The notes under the pieces are model-generated. The model was not told where the DNA came from. It did no database searches and worked only from the letters and a program-made list of their open reading frames with translations. 62,337 nt of DNA, taken from contig CANFVD010000003.1 in NCBI GenBank assembly GCA_947450345.1, positions 1-62,337 on the forward strand. The letters are read 5' to 3'. Source of the stretch: Actinomycetota bacterium. Its GTDB lineage: Bacteria > Actinomycetota > Actinomycetes > Actinomycetales > Microbacteriaceae. The translations under genes were made by a program, and so were the position numbers. Below, piece by piece: positions 1 to 7,401 of this stretch. The first letter of the stretch is position 1. Every line of letters starts with the position of its first letter.

Positions 1-651
1 AATGTGTCCCTGGCCTCAACGGCGTCTGCGGCCAACACCTTCACGGCAACTGACCAGGGAGGCGGCGAGCACGCGCTTGGCGGCAACGACAGCTGCCTCA
101 TCCAGCCCGGCGAGCACCCTTACGCGACCTACAACCTCACCGTCGGACTTTCCGGTGAGTACTCCTTCCGCGTCGTCAACACGGACCCCCTCACCAATGA
201 CGTTGTTGCGTGGGGCGACAGGGACCTCCCCATTGGAGACCCTTTCGTGGCCGTCTACACATCGTTTGATCCCGCCAACATCGACGCCAACGTCGTAGGT
301 TGCAACGACGACGGCTCGGCCAACGGTTACCCGGACGGAACCGGCGCCACGGTCGGACACAAGTACCTCGTCAACGGCCTCTACCCCGAGTTCGTGCAGA
401 CGCTCGCGCCCGGCAGCTACACACTCGTTCTGGCCACCTACGTGACCCAGAGCATCACCGACTGGAACAACCAGGCCTTCCCCACACAGACGGCAACGTT
501 CGAGCTGTGGGGCCCCGCCGGTGCGTTCAAGCTCGCGGACACCGGCTTCGCCACGCCCTCGTGGGTTCTCCCCACGGGCCTCGGAGTTGTCGCCTTCGGT
601 CTGGCCATCGGCATGGTGAGCTTCGTGCTTCGCCGCCGGGCTAACGCCTAG
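1..651 (+). CDS. Secreted cell-wall-anchored protein with LAxTG sorting signal, 5' truncated
   Basis: The frame is open to the left edge, so the gene is 5' truncated. The first visible residues (ending STASAA) look like the end of a signal peptide with an AxA-type cleavage site. The body is a Thr/Gly/Asp-rich extracellular domain that I do not recognise. The C-terminus carries a complete wall-sorting signal: LADTG, then about 24 hydrophobic residues, then RRR. LAxTG is the motif known for class E sortases of high-G+C Gram-positives, so the protein is inferred to be covalently linked to peptidoglycan. No sortase gene lies in the window. A strong hairpin follows the stop. A second protein with the same LADTG signal is at 40708-41838. 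Confidence 0.75.
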   Translation, partial: NVSLASTASAANTFTATDQGGGEHALGGNDSCLIQPGEHPYATYNLTVGLSGEYSFRVVNTDPLTNDVVAWGDRDLPIGDPFVAVYTSFDPANIDANVVGCNDDGSANGYPDGTGATVGHKYLVNGLYPEFVQTLAPGSYTLVLATYVTQSITDWNNQAFPTQTATFELWGPAGAFKLADTGFATPSWVLPTGLGVVAFGLAIGMVSFVLRRRANA

Positions 652-665
652 GCATCAGCCACAAA

Positions 666-700
666 AAACTGCGCCCCGGGAAAATCCCGGGGCGCAGTTT
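666..700. terminator. Bidirectional intrinsic terminator
   Basis: A perfect 16-bp inverted repeat (666-681 against 685-700) closes a 3-nt A loop, with A-rich sequence at its left end and TTT at its right end. It sits between two converging genes, the wall-anchored protein (+) and the Cys-rich peptide (-), so it can end transcription from either side. Confidence 0.85.
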
Positions 701-719
701 ACGTATGGAGAGTGTGGGG

Positions 720-818
720 CTACTTGCAACCGCAAGATCCGCCGCAACATCCACCCTCTTCGCCGCCGCCCAGCTGAGCTGCGGCTTGGGGGCTCTCGAG
801 CTTAATTCCCTCTGTCAT
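720..818 (-). CDS. Small Cys-rich peptide (32 aa)
   Basis: A 32-residue reading frame runs from ATG (816-818) to TAG (720-722). AGAAGG lies 6 nt before the ATG, a good ribosome binding site. The N-terminal half (MTEGIKLESPQAAAQL) is ordinary and partly acidic. It is followed by GGGEE and a tail GGCCGGSCGCK with four Cys in eight residues. The gene has its own terminator downstream (666-700). I do not recognise the family with certainty. The Cys/Gly tail could bind a metal in metallothionein or metallochaperone style. A leader plus Gly/Cys core is also the layout of precursors of ribosomally made, post-translationally modified peptides. No modifying enzyme is adjacent. The coding call rests on RBS, terminator and composition. 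Confidence 0.7.
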   Translation of the reverse strand: MTEGIKLESPQAAAQLGGGEEGGCCGGSCGCK

Positions 819-862
819 AGTGCACCTTCTCTCTGCGCTCCCTACGGTGAGAGCAACGTCTA

Positions 863-889
863 GATATAAGTGTGCGCCCGGATGCTCAA
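863..889 (-). promoter_or_regulatory. Possible promoter of the Cys-rich peptide gene
   Basis: On the minus strand TTGAGC (884-889) is followed after 15 nt by TATATC (863-868), resembling -35 and -10 boxes, about 45 nt before the ATG of the Cys-rich peptide. The spacing is short of the ideal 17. This is pattern matching only. Confidence 0.3.
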
Positions 890-923
890 GAACTCAAACT
901 CTTCCTGCCGCGAGTTGGCAGGA

Positions 924-1646
924 TTACGCCGACAGCGCATCAATCAACTGTGGCCCGTTGTTGCGCACATTACCGACCGCCGACCCCACGGCATAGGCTT
1001 CGACGGAACGAGCCGTCGCCTGCGATGCCGTGTCGAGAAAGTTCAAGGCCTCATCGGCTGACGCGAAATCACCGGCAAGCCAGGCGTCGTAGTGGTCCGG
1101 TCCCAACAACACCGGCATTCGATCGTGAATGGGCTCGATGTCACCGAGCGCCGAGCGCGTGATGATTGTCGCTGTGCGGCGCACTGGGCCAGACTGCCCC
1201 GCGGGCCTCGCGACATCAGTCCAATCCTCGAAGAGGCCTGCCATGGCGAGGCCGCGTCCAGCAAGTCCGTGAATGTAATACGGCTGCTTGACGCCGTCCC
1301 CATTGACGCTCCACTCGAAGTAACCGGAGGCGGGCACGATGCAGTGTCGGTGCCGGAACGCCTCACGAAACATGCCGTTGGTGGCCACGCCCTCGATGCG
1401 GGCGTTGACGGGTTGCGGGCGCTCACTGAACGACTTCTTCCAGGCCGGCACAAAACCCCAGTGCACCCAGTCGATGGCGCGGTGCACTTCGCCACTGTGA
1501 TCGTTGACCTGCCGAACAACAACAGGAATGTCGGCTGTGGGCGGGATGTTGAAGTTTTCGAACTCCGGATTCCAACCCTCAAGATTCTCGAGCAGATCGG
1601 GCAGTGAGCCACTCAGTGTCTTCGCCACCACGTATCGTCCGCACAC
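924..1646 (-). CDS. SOS response-associated peptidase (SRAP; YedK/HMCES family)
   Basis: The 240-residue protein begins M-C-G-R-Y, the SRAP signature. After removal of the initiator Met, Cys2 forms a stable thiazolidine crosslink with abasic sites in single-stranded DNA, protecting them during replication. Further conserved parts are visible: N-x-R-x-E around NARIEG, the CIVPASGYFEW segment, and the histidine in EPIHDRMPVLL. The start is the GTG at 1644-1646 because Cys must be residue 2. Length is usual for bacterial members. The histone-like gene lies downstream on the same strand about 30 nt away, so co-transcription order would be SRAP first. No LexA box was recognised upstream. Confidence 0.95.
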   Translation of the reverse strand: MCGRYVVAKTLSGSLPDLLENLEGWNPEFENFNIPPTADIPVVVRQVNDHSGEVHRAIDWVHWGFVPAWKKSFSERPQPVNARIEGVATNGMFREAFRHRHCIVPASGYFEWSVNGDGVKQPYYIHGLAGRGLAMAGLFEDWTDVARPAGQSGPVRRTATIITRSALGDIEPIHDRMPVLLGPDHYDAWLAGDFASADEALNFLDTASQATARSVEAYAVGSAVGNVRNNGPQLIDALSA

Positions 1647-1678
1647 GCTGACAATGCTAGGACAGCGAGCCCGTCAGA

Positions 1679-2164
1679 TTATTTCGCTCCAAGGGCCTTG
1701 AGCAGTTCGGGCTTGGTCATCGACGAATAGCCGGAAATACCCTTCTTGCGAGCGGCAGCCTTAAGTTCGGCTACCGACCACGTGCTGTTGGGCTTTGTGG
1801 CGAGATCGACGTCTTTCTTGACATCGGCAACGATGGCCTTGCCAACGGTCTTCGCCGTGCGGGCGGTCTTGGTGACGTTCTTGGCGGTGTCCTTTGCCGT
1901 GGCCTTGACCGTCTTGACGGCAGACTTCGTTGTTGCCTTGGCACCCTTGACCGCCGACTTTGTCGTGGCCTTGGCCGTCTTGGCTGTGGTCTTTGCGGTT
2001 ACCTTCACGGCCTTCGTCGTCGACGCAACGGCCTTAGTGACATCGCGCTTCGCTTCGTCAATCGCCTGACCAACCTCGGATTCAATCTCGGCGCCCAACT
2101 TGCGAGCCGCCTTAGTGCCCTCTTTCGACTTACGCGAGAAGAATCCCGAAACCTTGTTGGCCAT
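1679..2164 (-). CDS. Histone H1-like nucleoid protein with C-terminal Rho-N/SAP-like domain
   Basis: The protein has 161 residues. Residues about 30-110 are an almost uninterrupted Lys/Ala/Thr/Val tract made of repeats of the type AKATTKSAVK, like eukaryotic H1 tails and the C-termini of actinobacterial HupB. The last ~35 residues (WSVAELKAAARKKG... TKPELLKAL) form a helix-extended-helix motif as in SAP or Rho N-terminal domains, which bind nucleic acid. I infer a DNA- or RNA-binding nucleoid protein. The basic tract is low-complexity, so repeat number may vary between strains. Start ATG at 2162-2164 with AAAGG about 10 nt upstream. It is not a canonical HU, because the folded N-terminal HU domain is absent. 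Confidence 0.75.
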   Translation of the reverse strand: MANKVSGFFSRKSKEGTKAARKLGAEIESEVGQAIDEAKRDVTKAVASTTKAVKVTAKTTAKTAKATTKSAVKGAKATTKSAVKTVKATAKDTAKNVTKTARTAKTVGKAIVADVKKDVDLATKPNSTWSVAELKAAARKKGISGYSSMTKPELLKALGAK

Positions 2165-2335
2165 GGTGTGCGCCTTTCCCCTTTTTCAGTGAGTACGTCC
2201 GCCTCAATTTTAGCGCGCAGGGAACCAATACCATCACCGCCATCAAGTAACAGTTCGTAGGCGATTTCGTGGGGTGCGCGGGGCACGACCACAATAGACA
2301 AAACACCATTTCAGTCCATCCACCAAGGAGAAATC

Positions 2336-3172
2336 ATGGCTAACACCTCACTTCGCAAGCGCCTCGCGCTCGGCGCGGCTGCCGCCGTGGCAGCGACCGC
2401 GCTGCTGCTCACCGGTTGCGCCAGCAACGCGAGCACGGGCGACTACATCACTGCGGGGAAGATCACCGTCGGAACGGGCGAGCCCGCCTACTACCCCTAC
2501 GTCATCGACGACAAGCCTGAGTCGGGCGAGGGTTTTGAAGCAGCCGTGGCTTATGCCGTAGCCGAAAAGCTCGGCTTCAAGGCCGAAGACGTCGTGTGGG
2601 TTCGCACCACGTTCGATGCTGCCATTGCTCCCGGAGCCAAGGACTTCGACTTCAACCTGCAGCAGTACTCCATCACTGACGAGCGCAAGGCCAACGTCGA
2701 CTTCTCGTCGTCGTACTACTCGGCTCCGCAGGCCGTCATCACGGTCAAGGGATCGAAGGCTGCCGGCGTGACCGACATCGCGGGCCTCAAGGGACTGCTC
2801 GTAGGAGCCGCTTCGGGAACGACCAGCTTTACTGTCGTTGAGAATCAGATCAAGCCCACGGCGGGTGCCCAGGCATTCAACTCGAACGACGACGCGGTGC
2901 TGGCACTGACCAGTGGCCAGATCGACGCCCTCGTGGTTGACCTGCCCACCGCGTTCTACCTGACCGGCGCCGAGCTCGACAACGGCGTGCTCATTGGTCA
3001 GCTGCCTGCCGCCGCCGGCGTCAGCGACGAGTGGGGCTTCGTGCTCCCTAAGGACAGCAAGCTCACCGCTCCCATCACCAAGGCTCTTGACGAACTCAAG
3101 GCCGATGGCACGCTCGACGCCATCATTGAGAAGTGGTTGGGTGCCGACGCGGGCGCACCCGTGCTTAAGTAG
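2336..3172 (+). CDS. ABC transporter substrate-binding lipoprotein (family 3, amino acid type)
   Basis: The 278-residue protein starts with a lipoprotein signal peptide (positively charged N-terminus, hydrophobic stretch, lipobox LTGC with Cys about residue 28). The mature part follows the family-3 periplasmic binding fold: an early KITVGTGEPAYYPYV segment, GFEAAVAYAVAEKLG, then FDFNLQQYSITDERKANVDFS, typical of polar amino-acid binding proteins. AAGGAG lies 5 nt before the ATG. It is the first gene of a three-gene operon with a permease and an ATPase, so it should deliver an amino acid to that importer. Substrate not predictable from what I can see. Confidence 0.92.
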   Translation: MANTSLRKRLALGAAAAVAATALLLTGCASNASTGDYITAGKITVGTGEPAYYPYVIDDKPESGEGFEAAVAYAVAEKLGFKAEDVVWVRTTFDAAIAPGAKDFDFNLQQYSITDERKANVDFSSSYYSAPQAVITVKGSKAAGVTDIAGLKGLLVGAASGTTSFTVVENQIKPTAGAQAFNSNDDAVLALTSGQIDALVVDLPTAFYLTGAELDNGVLIGQLPAAAGVSDEWGFVLPKDSKLTAPITKALDELKADGTLDAIIEKWLGADAGAPVLK

Positions 3173-3188
3173 CAGTATTCTCACTCTT

Positions 3189-4049
3189 GTGAGTAATGAC
3201 CGTGAGGCCCGGCGGCCCAGCCCCATCGAGCTGGAACGCCGGGCCTTTCGGCGTCAACAGAACACCCGATCGGTCATCATTTCGTTGGTGAGCACCGTCA
3301 TCTTCGCCGTCATTCTCTGGCTTGCCGTGGTGAACTCCCCGGGCTGGGCTCAGGTGCAGAATTCGTTCTTCAACTGGGACACCATCGTGCAGGCGTTCCC
3401 CCGAGTGGCCGAGGGACTGTGGCTGAACATCCGCGTGCTGTTCTACGCAACGATCGGCGTGGCCGTGGTGAGTCTCATCATCGCCACCGTGCGCACACTG
3501 CGTGGCCCGGTGTTCTTTCCGTTGCGCGCACTAGCCGCTGGCTACACCGATCTCTTCCGCGGCATGCCGCTCATCATCGTTCTCTACCTCGTTGGTTTCG
3601 GCATCCCCGGGCTCAACCTGTTTGGGCGCATGCCGCTCGAATTTTGGGGAACCCTCGCACTTATCACGACGTATTCTGCCTACGTGGCCGAGGTTTTTCG
3701 CGCCGGAATCGAGTCGGTGCATCCGTCGCAGCGTCTGGCCGCTCGGTCGCTCGGCTTGTCTTATAGCAAGACCTTGCGTCTTGTCGTGATGCCCCAGGCG
3801 ATTCGCAAGGTCACACCCGCGCTCATGAACGACTTCATCGCCATGCAAAAAGACGTGGGACTCATCTCGGTGCTCGGTGCCGTGGATGCGGTGCGCGCCG
3901 CCCAAATCGAGACGGCAGCCGCCTTCAACTTCTCTCCCTACGTTCTCGCTGGCCTGCTGTTCGTCTTGCTGTCGCTTCCCATGATTCGACTCAGCGACTG
4001 GTACACCGCACGACTGCGCAAGCGTGAACAGATGGGGGCGCTCGTATGA
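3189..4049 (+). CDS. ABC transporter permease, polar amino acid type (HisM/GlnP family)
   Basis: Membrane subunit of the amino-acid importer. An N-terminal extension of ~30 charged residues (ERRAFRRQQN) precedes a membrane segment, then the usual binding-protein-dependent permease core with FRGMPLIIVLYLVGFGIPGL and the EAA-like loop FRAGIESVHPSQRLAARSLGLS, which contacts the ATPase. The start is set at the GTG at 3189, 16 nt after the upstream stop. No clear ribosome binding site precedes it, so translation is probably coupled. A longer reading frame upstream overlaps the binding-protein gene and is not likely to be used. The 3' end overlaps the ATPase gene by 4 nt (ATGA). Confidence 0.88.
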   Translation: MSNDREARRPSPIELERRAFRRQQNTRSVIISLVSTVIFAVILWLAVVNSPGWAQVQNSFFNWDTIVQAFPRVAEGLWLNIRVLFYATIGVAVVSLIIATVRTLRGPVFFPLRALAAGYTDLFRGMPLIIVLYLVGFGIPGLNLFGRMPLEFWGTLALITTYSAYVAEVFRAGIESVHPSQRLAARSLGLSYSKTLRLVVMPQAIRKVTPALMNDFIAMQKDVGLISVLGAVDAVRAAQIETAAAFNFSPYVLAGLLFVLLSLPMIRLSDWYTARLRKREQMGALV

Positions 4050-4822
4050 GCCCGACTCCGAACGCAACTGCGCGCGACGCCGAACAGGCGGTCTTGCGCA
4101 TCGACAATGTGGTCAAGTCCTTTGGCGAGACCGAGGTGCTCCGCGGCATCTCGTTGAACGTCAAACATCACGAAGTCGTGGCGCTGATTGGCGGATCTGG
4201 TTCGGGCAAGTCGACGCTCCTGCGCTGCATCAACCTGCTCGAACAGGTGGATGACGGTCAGATATTCCTGGACAACCGGGAACTCACCGATCCCCGCATC
4301 AAGCAGGACGAAGTGCGCACGCACATCGGCATCGTGTTTCAGCAGTTCAACCTCTTCCCACATATGAGCGTGGCCGACAACGTGGCATTGGCCAGTCGTC
4401 ACGTGTTCAAGAAAAGCAAGGCGGAAGCACGCGAGGAGGCTCACCGCCTGTTGGAGCGCATTGGGCTCGGCGAGAAGGCCGACGAGTTTCCCGATCGACT
4501 CTCTGGCGGTCAACAGCAGCGTGCGGCCATTGCCCGCGCCATCGCCACGAACCCGCGCATCCTCTTGCTCGATGAGGTCACGAGCGCGCTCGACCCCGAA
4601 CTCGTGGGCGAGGTGCTCGACCTCGTTCGTGAACTCAAACAAGCCGGTGTGACCATCGTCATGGCGACGCACGAAATGGACTTTGCTCGAGACGTGGCTG
4701 ACCGCGTGGCCTTTCTTGATGACGGCATCATCCTCGAAGAAGGGCCGGCCAAGCAGGTTCTGAGCAAACCCCGCGAGGCCCGCACGCGCGAGTACCTCAC
4801 ACGCTTTCACGCGTCACGCTAG
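4046..4822 (+). CDS. ABC transporter ATP-binding protein, amino acid type (GlnQ family)
   Basis: The 258-residue ATPase shows Walker A (GGSGSGKST), Q-loop (VFQQFNLFPHMSV), signature LSGGQQQRAAIARA, Walker B (ILLLDEVTSALDPE) and switch His (MATHEMDFA). The FNLFPHM and ALDPELVGEV segments are typical of the polar amino-acid subfamily. It would energise the permease encoded just upstream, with which it overlaps by 4 nt. It is the last gene of the operon. Confidence 0.95.
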   Translation: MSPTPNATARDAEQAVLRIDNVVKSFGETEVLRGISLNVKHHEVVALIGGSGSGKSTLLRCINLLEQVDDGQIFLDNRELTDPRIKQDEVRTHIGIVFQQFNLFPHMSVADNVALASRHVFKKSKAEAREEAHRLLERIGLGEKADEFPDRLSGGQQQRAAIARAIATNPRILLLDEVTSALDPELVGEVLDLVRELKQAGVTIVMATHEMDFARDVADRVAFLDDGIILEEGPAKQVLSKPREARTREYLTRFHASR

Positions 4823-4876
4823 ACGTGCGCGAAGTCACAGGATTCGGAGCATCGCGTAGGCGACAATGGAGTCATG

Positions 4877-5461
4877 ATGGCGAAGAATCAACCAACGCGT
4901 CGCTCGGCCTCGCCGTGGGTCGTTGCGTTTGTCGCGGTTGTGGCGGTGCTCGTGATCGCTGGATGGCTGACCGGAATCCTGAAGTTCGGCCCGGCAGGAG
5001 AACCCACACCCAGCAGTACGCACGCGGCAAGCGCCGCGCCAACGGTGAGCGCGACGATAAGCGCTAGCGGACTTCCAGCACCCCTGCCCACAAATGATCG
5101 CCTCTCGCTCAACCAGCAGATTCGTGAGGCGCTGTTTACGTGCGGCGAGAACCTTGTTCCGCTGAGCGAACTCACCATCGACCCGGTCACGTTCATTTAT
5201 GCGGCATCAGATGCGCCACCCAGCGTGGGACGTGACCAAGCCGTCTACAGTCTCTGCGATCGCTTTCTCGGCGGCTCAAACTGGGTGGACCTCTCCGACG
5301 AACAGTTCAACAACGTTCAAAACGGCGACTACGGTCAGTGGACCAGCAACAATGCCGTGGCCGTGCACGACGACACGGGCGACGTGATCCTCATCAGCCT
5401 TAACGAGGGCAACCAGATCGCCGTTCTGCTGTGGGGCCCCGCGGGAACCGTCGCGTACTAG
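4877..5461 (+). CDS. Membrane-anchored extracytoplasmic protein, function unknown
   Basis: About 194 residues: a short basic N-terminus, one membrane segment (WVVAFVAVVAVLVIAGWLTG), a Pro/Ser/Thr/Ala-rich linker, and a globular domain of ~120 residues with two Cys (FTCGENL and SLCDRFL) that may form a disulfide outside the cell. I do not recognise the domain. Two ATG codons stand in tandem at 4874 and 4877. GGAG at 4865-4868 is better spaced for the second. Its TAG overlaps the stop codon of the converging lipoprotein gene in a shared CTAG. Confidence 0.7.
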   Translation: MAKNQPTRRSASPWVVAFVAVVAVLVIAGWLTGILKFGPAGEPTPSSTHAASAAPTVSATISASGLPAPLPTNDRLSLNQQIREALFTCGENLVPLSELTIDPVTFIYAASDAPPSVGRDQAVYSLCDRFLGGSNWVDLSDEQFNNVQNGDYGQWTSNNAVAVHDDTGDVILISLNEGNQIAVLLWGPAGTVAY

Positions 5462-6000
5462 GCGCATCTCCGGTAAGGATTATCCGGACCAAACGGCGGC
5501 ACCATTCTCACGGTGAACTCCTTAAAGCTGTCCGTGTCATCAAGGCGGGTAACTTCAAACCGAGTCCAGCTGGACTGCATCATTTTCGTTTGCCCTTCGT
5601 TCATTAATGGGCACATTCCCCATTTTTCGCCCCCACCGATGTACCAGATGGTGACGACCGGCGGGACAAGCCTCTCATTTGATACGTTGAAGTTCCACGT
5701 CAGCCAGGTGCCCGGGTAAAGAACTGGTTCGTACTGAATCGTGCCGACTAAAGGGTTCTTCCACGGCATGTCGACATCGGTGTTGCAGTTCGAACTGCCC
5801 GGCGGGAGAGGTACCGTGCCTGAAAAGGCCTTGTACAGAATGCGCATGTTCATTGCCGTGTCATTGGTGAAGCAGACCCTGATGTCACGCAGGATGCTGG
5901 CCTCCCTCACGGGAGAGCTCTCCGCCGACGGAGATGTTGCGACGCAGCCAGAAAGGATGAGCGACGCGGAAACGGCTAAAACGGTCGTGAATAAACGCAT
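5458..6000 (-). CDS. Putative lipoprotein, function unknown
   Basis: The 180-residue product has a lipoprotein signal peptide with lipobox LSGC (Cys19). The rest is a secreted domain of unknown family containing four more Cys (around RVCFTND, SSNCNTD, GMCPLMN and the C-terminal RRCA), so two disulfides are possible. It stands alone between a convergent gene and the tRNA region. Codon use is less G+C-biased than in its neighbours, and I know no homologue, so it may be a lineage-specific gene. Confidence 0.65.
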   Translation of the reverse strand: MRLFTTVLAVSASLILSGCVATSPSAESSPVREASILRDIRVCFTNDTAMNMRILYKAFSGTVPLPPGSSNCNTDVDMPWKNPLVGTIQYEPVLYPGTWLTWNFNVSNERLVPPVVTIWYIGGGEKWGMCPLMNEGQTKMMQSSWTRFEVTRLDDTDSFKEFTVRMVPPFGPDNPYRRCA

Positions 6001-6060
6001 GGCAAAACTTTACACGGACTAAAGCGCGTTAAGTCCAGGTGTCGTGAGTGGGATGTCAGC

Positions 6061-6077
6061 GCGGGGGCAGGATTTGA
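6061..6077. repeat. 17-bp direct repeat of the tRNA-fMet 3' end (possible att remnant)
   Basis: The 17 bases GCGGGGGCAGGATTTGA are identical to 6204-6220, which encode the acceptor and T-arm end of tRNA-fMet. Identity stops on both sides. The two copies are in the same orientation with 126 bp between them. Integrative elements that use tRNA 3' ends leave such duplications. Confidence 0.7.
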
Positions 6078-6133
6078 CGCCCCACTCGCGAAACCACCGA
6101 GCGAAGGCATGCTTCGCTCGGCGCGAGCGGGGG
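6078..6133. other. Strong nested inverted repeat between the two tRNA-end copies
   Basis: A perfect 10-bp stem (6097-6106 with 6112-6121, 5-nt loop) is nested within a second 6-bp stem (6085-6090 with 6122-6127), with a run of C opposite a run of G outside it. No U-tract follows. It could be a cruciform, a small RNA, or the remains of a mobile element. No open reading frame of note lies in 6001-6200. Confidence 0.5.
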
Positions 6134-6161
6134 CCCAGTAGGTTCATTCACCCACCCCATC

Positions 6162-6200
6162 AAACGACGAAGACCCCCACAAGGGGGGCCTTCGTCGTTT
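6162..6200 (-). terminator. Terminator of tRNA-fMet
   Basis: A long hairpin (6162-6178 against 6183-6200, AAACGACGAAG... with CTTCGTCGTTT) lies immediately downstream of the tRNA on the minus strand. The stem ends in TTT on that strand. Confidence 0.8.
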
Positions 6201-6201
6201 G

Positions 6202-6275
6202 TTGCGGGGGCAGGATTTGAACCTACGACCTCTGGGTTATGAGCCCAGCGAGCTACCGAGCTGCTCCACCCCGCG
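6202..6275 (-). tRNA. Initiator tRNA-Met (CAU)
   Basis: A 74-nt cloverleaf reads, on the minus strand, CGCGGGG acceptor, D-arm GAGC...GCTC, anticodon arm CTGGG-CTCATAA-CCCAG, T-arm GTAGG-TTCAAAT-CCTGC and CCCCGCA plus discriminator A. Two features mark it as the formyl-methionine initiator: the unpaired C1-A72 at the top of the acceptor stem, and the three consecutive G:C pairs at the end of the anticodon stem. The CCA end is not encoded (genome reads CAA after A73). It is transcribed alone with a terminator directly downstream. Confidence 0.95.
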
Positions 6276-6320
6276 TCGGTACTTCTAGATTAGCAGAGGT
6301 TCACGGGGCTCAAAAACCGA

Positions 6321-6359
6321 GGGTTTCGATACGCCGACTGCGTCGGCTACTCAACGAGC
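6321..6359. repeat. REP-like palindromic intergenic repeat
   Basis: The segment begins GGGTTTCGATACGCC and ends GGCTACTCAACGAGC around a perfect hairpin (6333-6338 with 6342-6347). From memory, similar short palindromes (TTTCGATACGC...CTACTCAAC) are scattered between genes in Microbacteriaceae and related actinobacteria. Only one copy was noticed in this window. Confidence 0.5.
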
Positions 6360-6366
6360 ACCAGCG

Positions 6367-7401
6367 TTAGGGCGTCGCCCACACCTTGACAGATCGTCGC
6401 TCGTTCATCTCCGCATAGCCGGAGGGAAGCTCCTCCAAGCTGACCCTTCGATCGAAGACATCACCGGGAGTAATTTCGCCAGCCAACACTCGTGCAACCA
6501 AATCGGGCGTATAGACGCGCGTCGGCGCCACTCCCCCAGCCAAACCGATGTTGTGGCGGAACATTCTGCCGATGGGAGCTACCACTCCGTGAGGCACACC
6601 GACAAAGCCCACGGTTGCTCCCGGGCGGGCAGCATCGAAGGCCGTGGTCATCGACTCCTCGGTGCCCACACACTCCAGCACCGCATCGGCCCCCACACCC
6701 TCGGTAATCTCGCGAACCGCGACAACGGCGTCTTCCCCGCGCTCGGCCACGATGTGCGTTGCGCCAAAAGATCGTGCGAGCGCTTGGCGATCCGCGTGGC
6801 GACTCAGGGCAATGATGCGTTCGGCGCCGAGCAGACGTGCCGCCAGGACGCCCGACAGGCCAACGGCGCCGTCGCCCACCACGGCAACCGTGTCACCCGG
6901 GCGAACGCGCGCCGACACGGCCGCGTGATAGCCCGTGCCCATCACATCTGATAGCGCCAGGAGGTGCGGCACAAGCGAGTCGGCGGGTCGGCCGCCGGGC
7001 ACCATCACGAGCGAACCGTCGGCCAGGGGCGTGCGCACGAATTCGGCCTGTGCCCCCTGCGTGGAGAACACGCCTGCCTCGGCCGCGACCGTGCACGACT
7101 GCACCTGACCCTCTCGACACAGTCGGCAGTGGCCACAGGACGCGAGGAACGGCACCACCACAAAATCGCCCACCGAAATGTGACGCACGTCGTTGCCAAC
7201 CTCGACGACTTCGCCCACACACTCGTGTCCAATCGCAGAACCGGCATCGCGAGGGTTGTCTCCTCGGTATGGCCAGAGGTCACTGCCACAGACGCACGTT
7301 GCTGCCACGCGAACAATGGCGTCGCGCGGGTCAACGATCACCGGGTCGGGCGCATCGACCACCGCAACGTCAAAGGGTGCGTTAAACCGAAGCGCGCGCA
7401 C
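6367..7401 (-). CDS. Zinc-dependent medium-chain alcohol dehydrogenase
   Basis: The 344-residue protein has the medium-chain dehydrogenase layout: catalytic zinc site Cys38 (VCGSDLW) with GHE at residues 58-60, structural zinc lobe C-x2-C-x2-C-x7-C (CGHCRLCREGQVQSC), and a Rossmann fold with GDGAVG. It should oxidise or reduce an alcohol/aldehyde with NAD(P). The substrate is not evident. GTG start at 7399-7401 shares its G with the TAG stop of the upstream UPF0182 gene (TAGTG), so the two are translationally coupled although no functional link is known. Confidence 0.92.
   Translation of the reverse strand: MRALRFNAPFDVAVVDAPDPVIVDPRDAIVRVAATCVCGSDLWPYRGDNPRDAGSAIGHECVGEVVEVGNDVRHISVGDFVVVPFLASCGHCRLCREGQVQSCTVAAEAGVFSTQGAQAEFVRTPLADGSLVMVPGGRPADSLVPHLLALSDVMGTGYHAAVSARVRPGDTVAVVGDGAVGLSGVLAARLLGAERIIALSRHADRQALARSFGATHIVAERGEDAVVAVREITEGVGADAVLECVGTEESMTTAFDAARPGATVGFVGVPHGVVAPIGRMFRHNIGLAGGVAPTRVYTPDLVARVLAGEITPGDVFDRRVSLEELPSGYAEMNERRSVKVWATP

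Noticed and set aside
1860-2010. Tandem repeats in the histone-like gene as a possible CRISPR or satellite
   Set aside because: The repetition follows codons of Lys/Ala/Thr tracts and is imperfect; there are no spacers.
2994-3188. Upstream extension of the amino-acid permease frame
   Set aside because: It overlaps the binding-protein gene and gives a Ser/Pro-rich sequence unlike any permease N-terminus.
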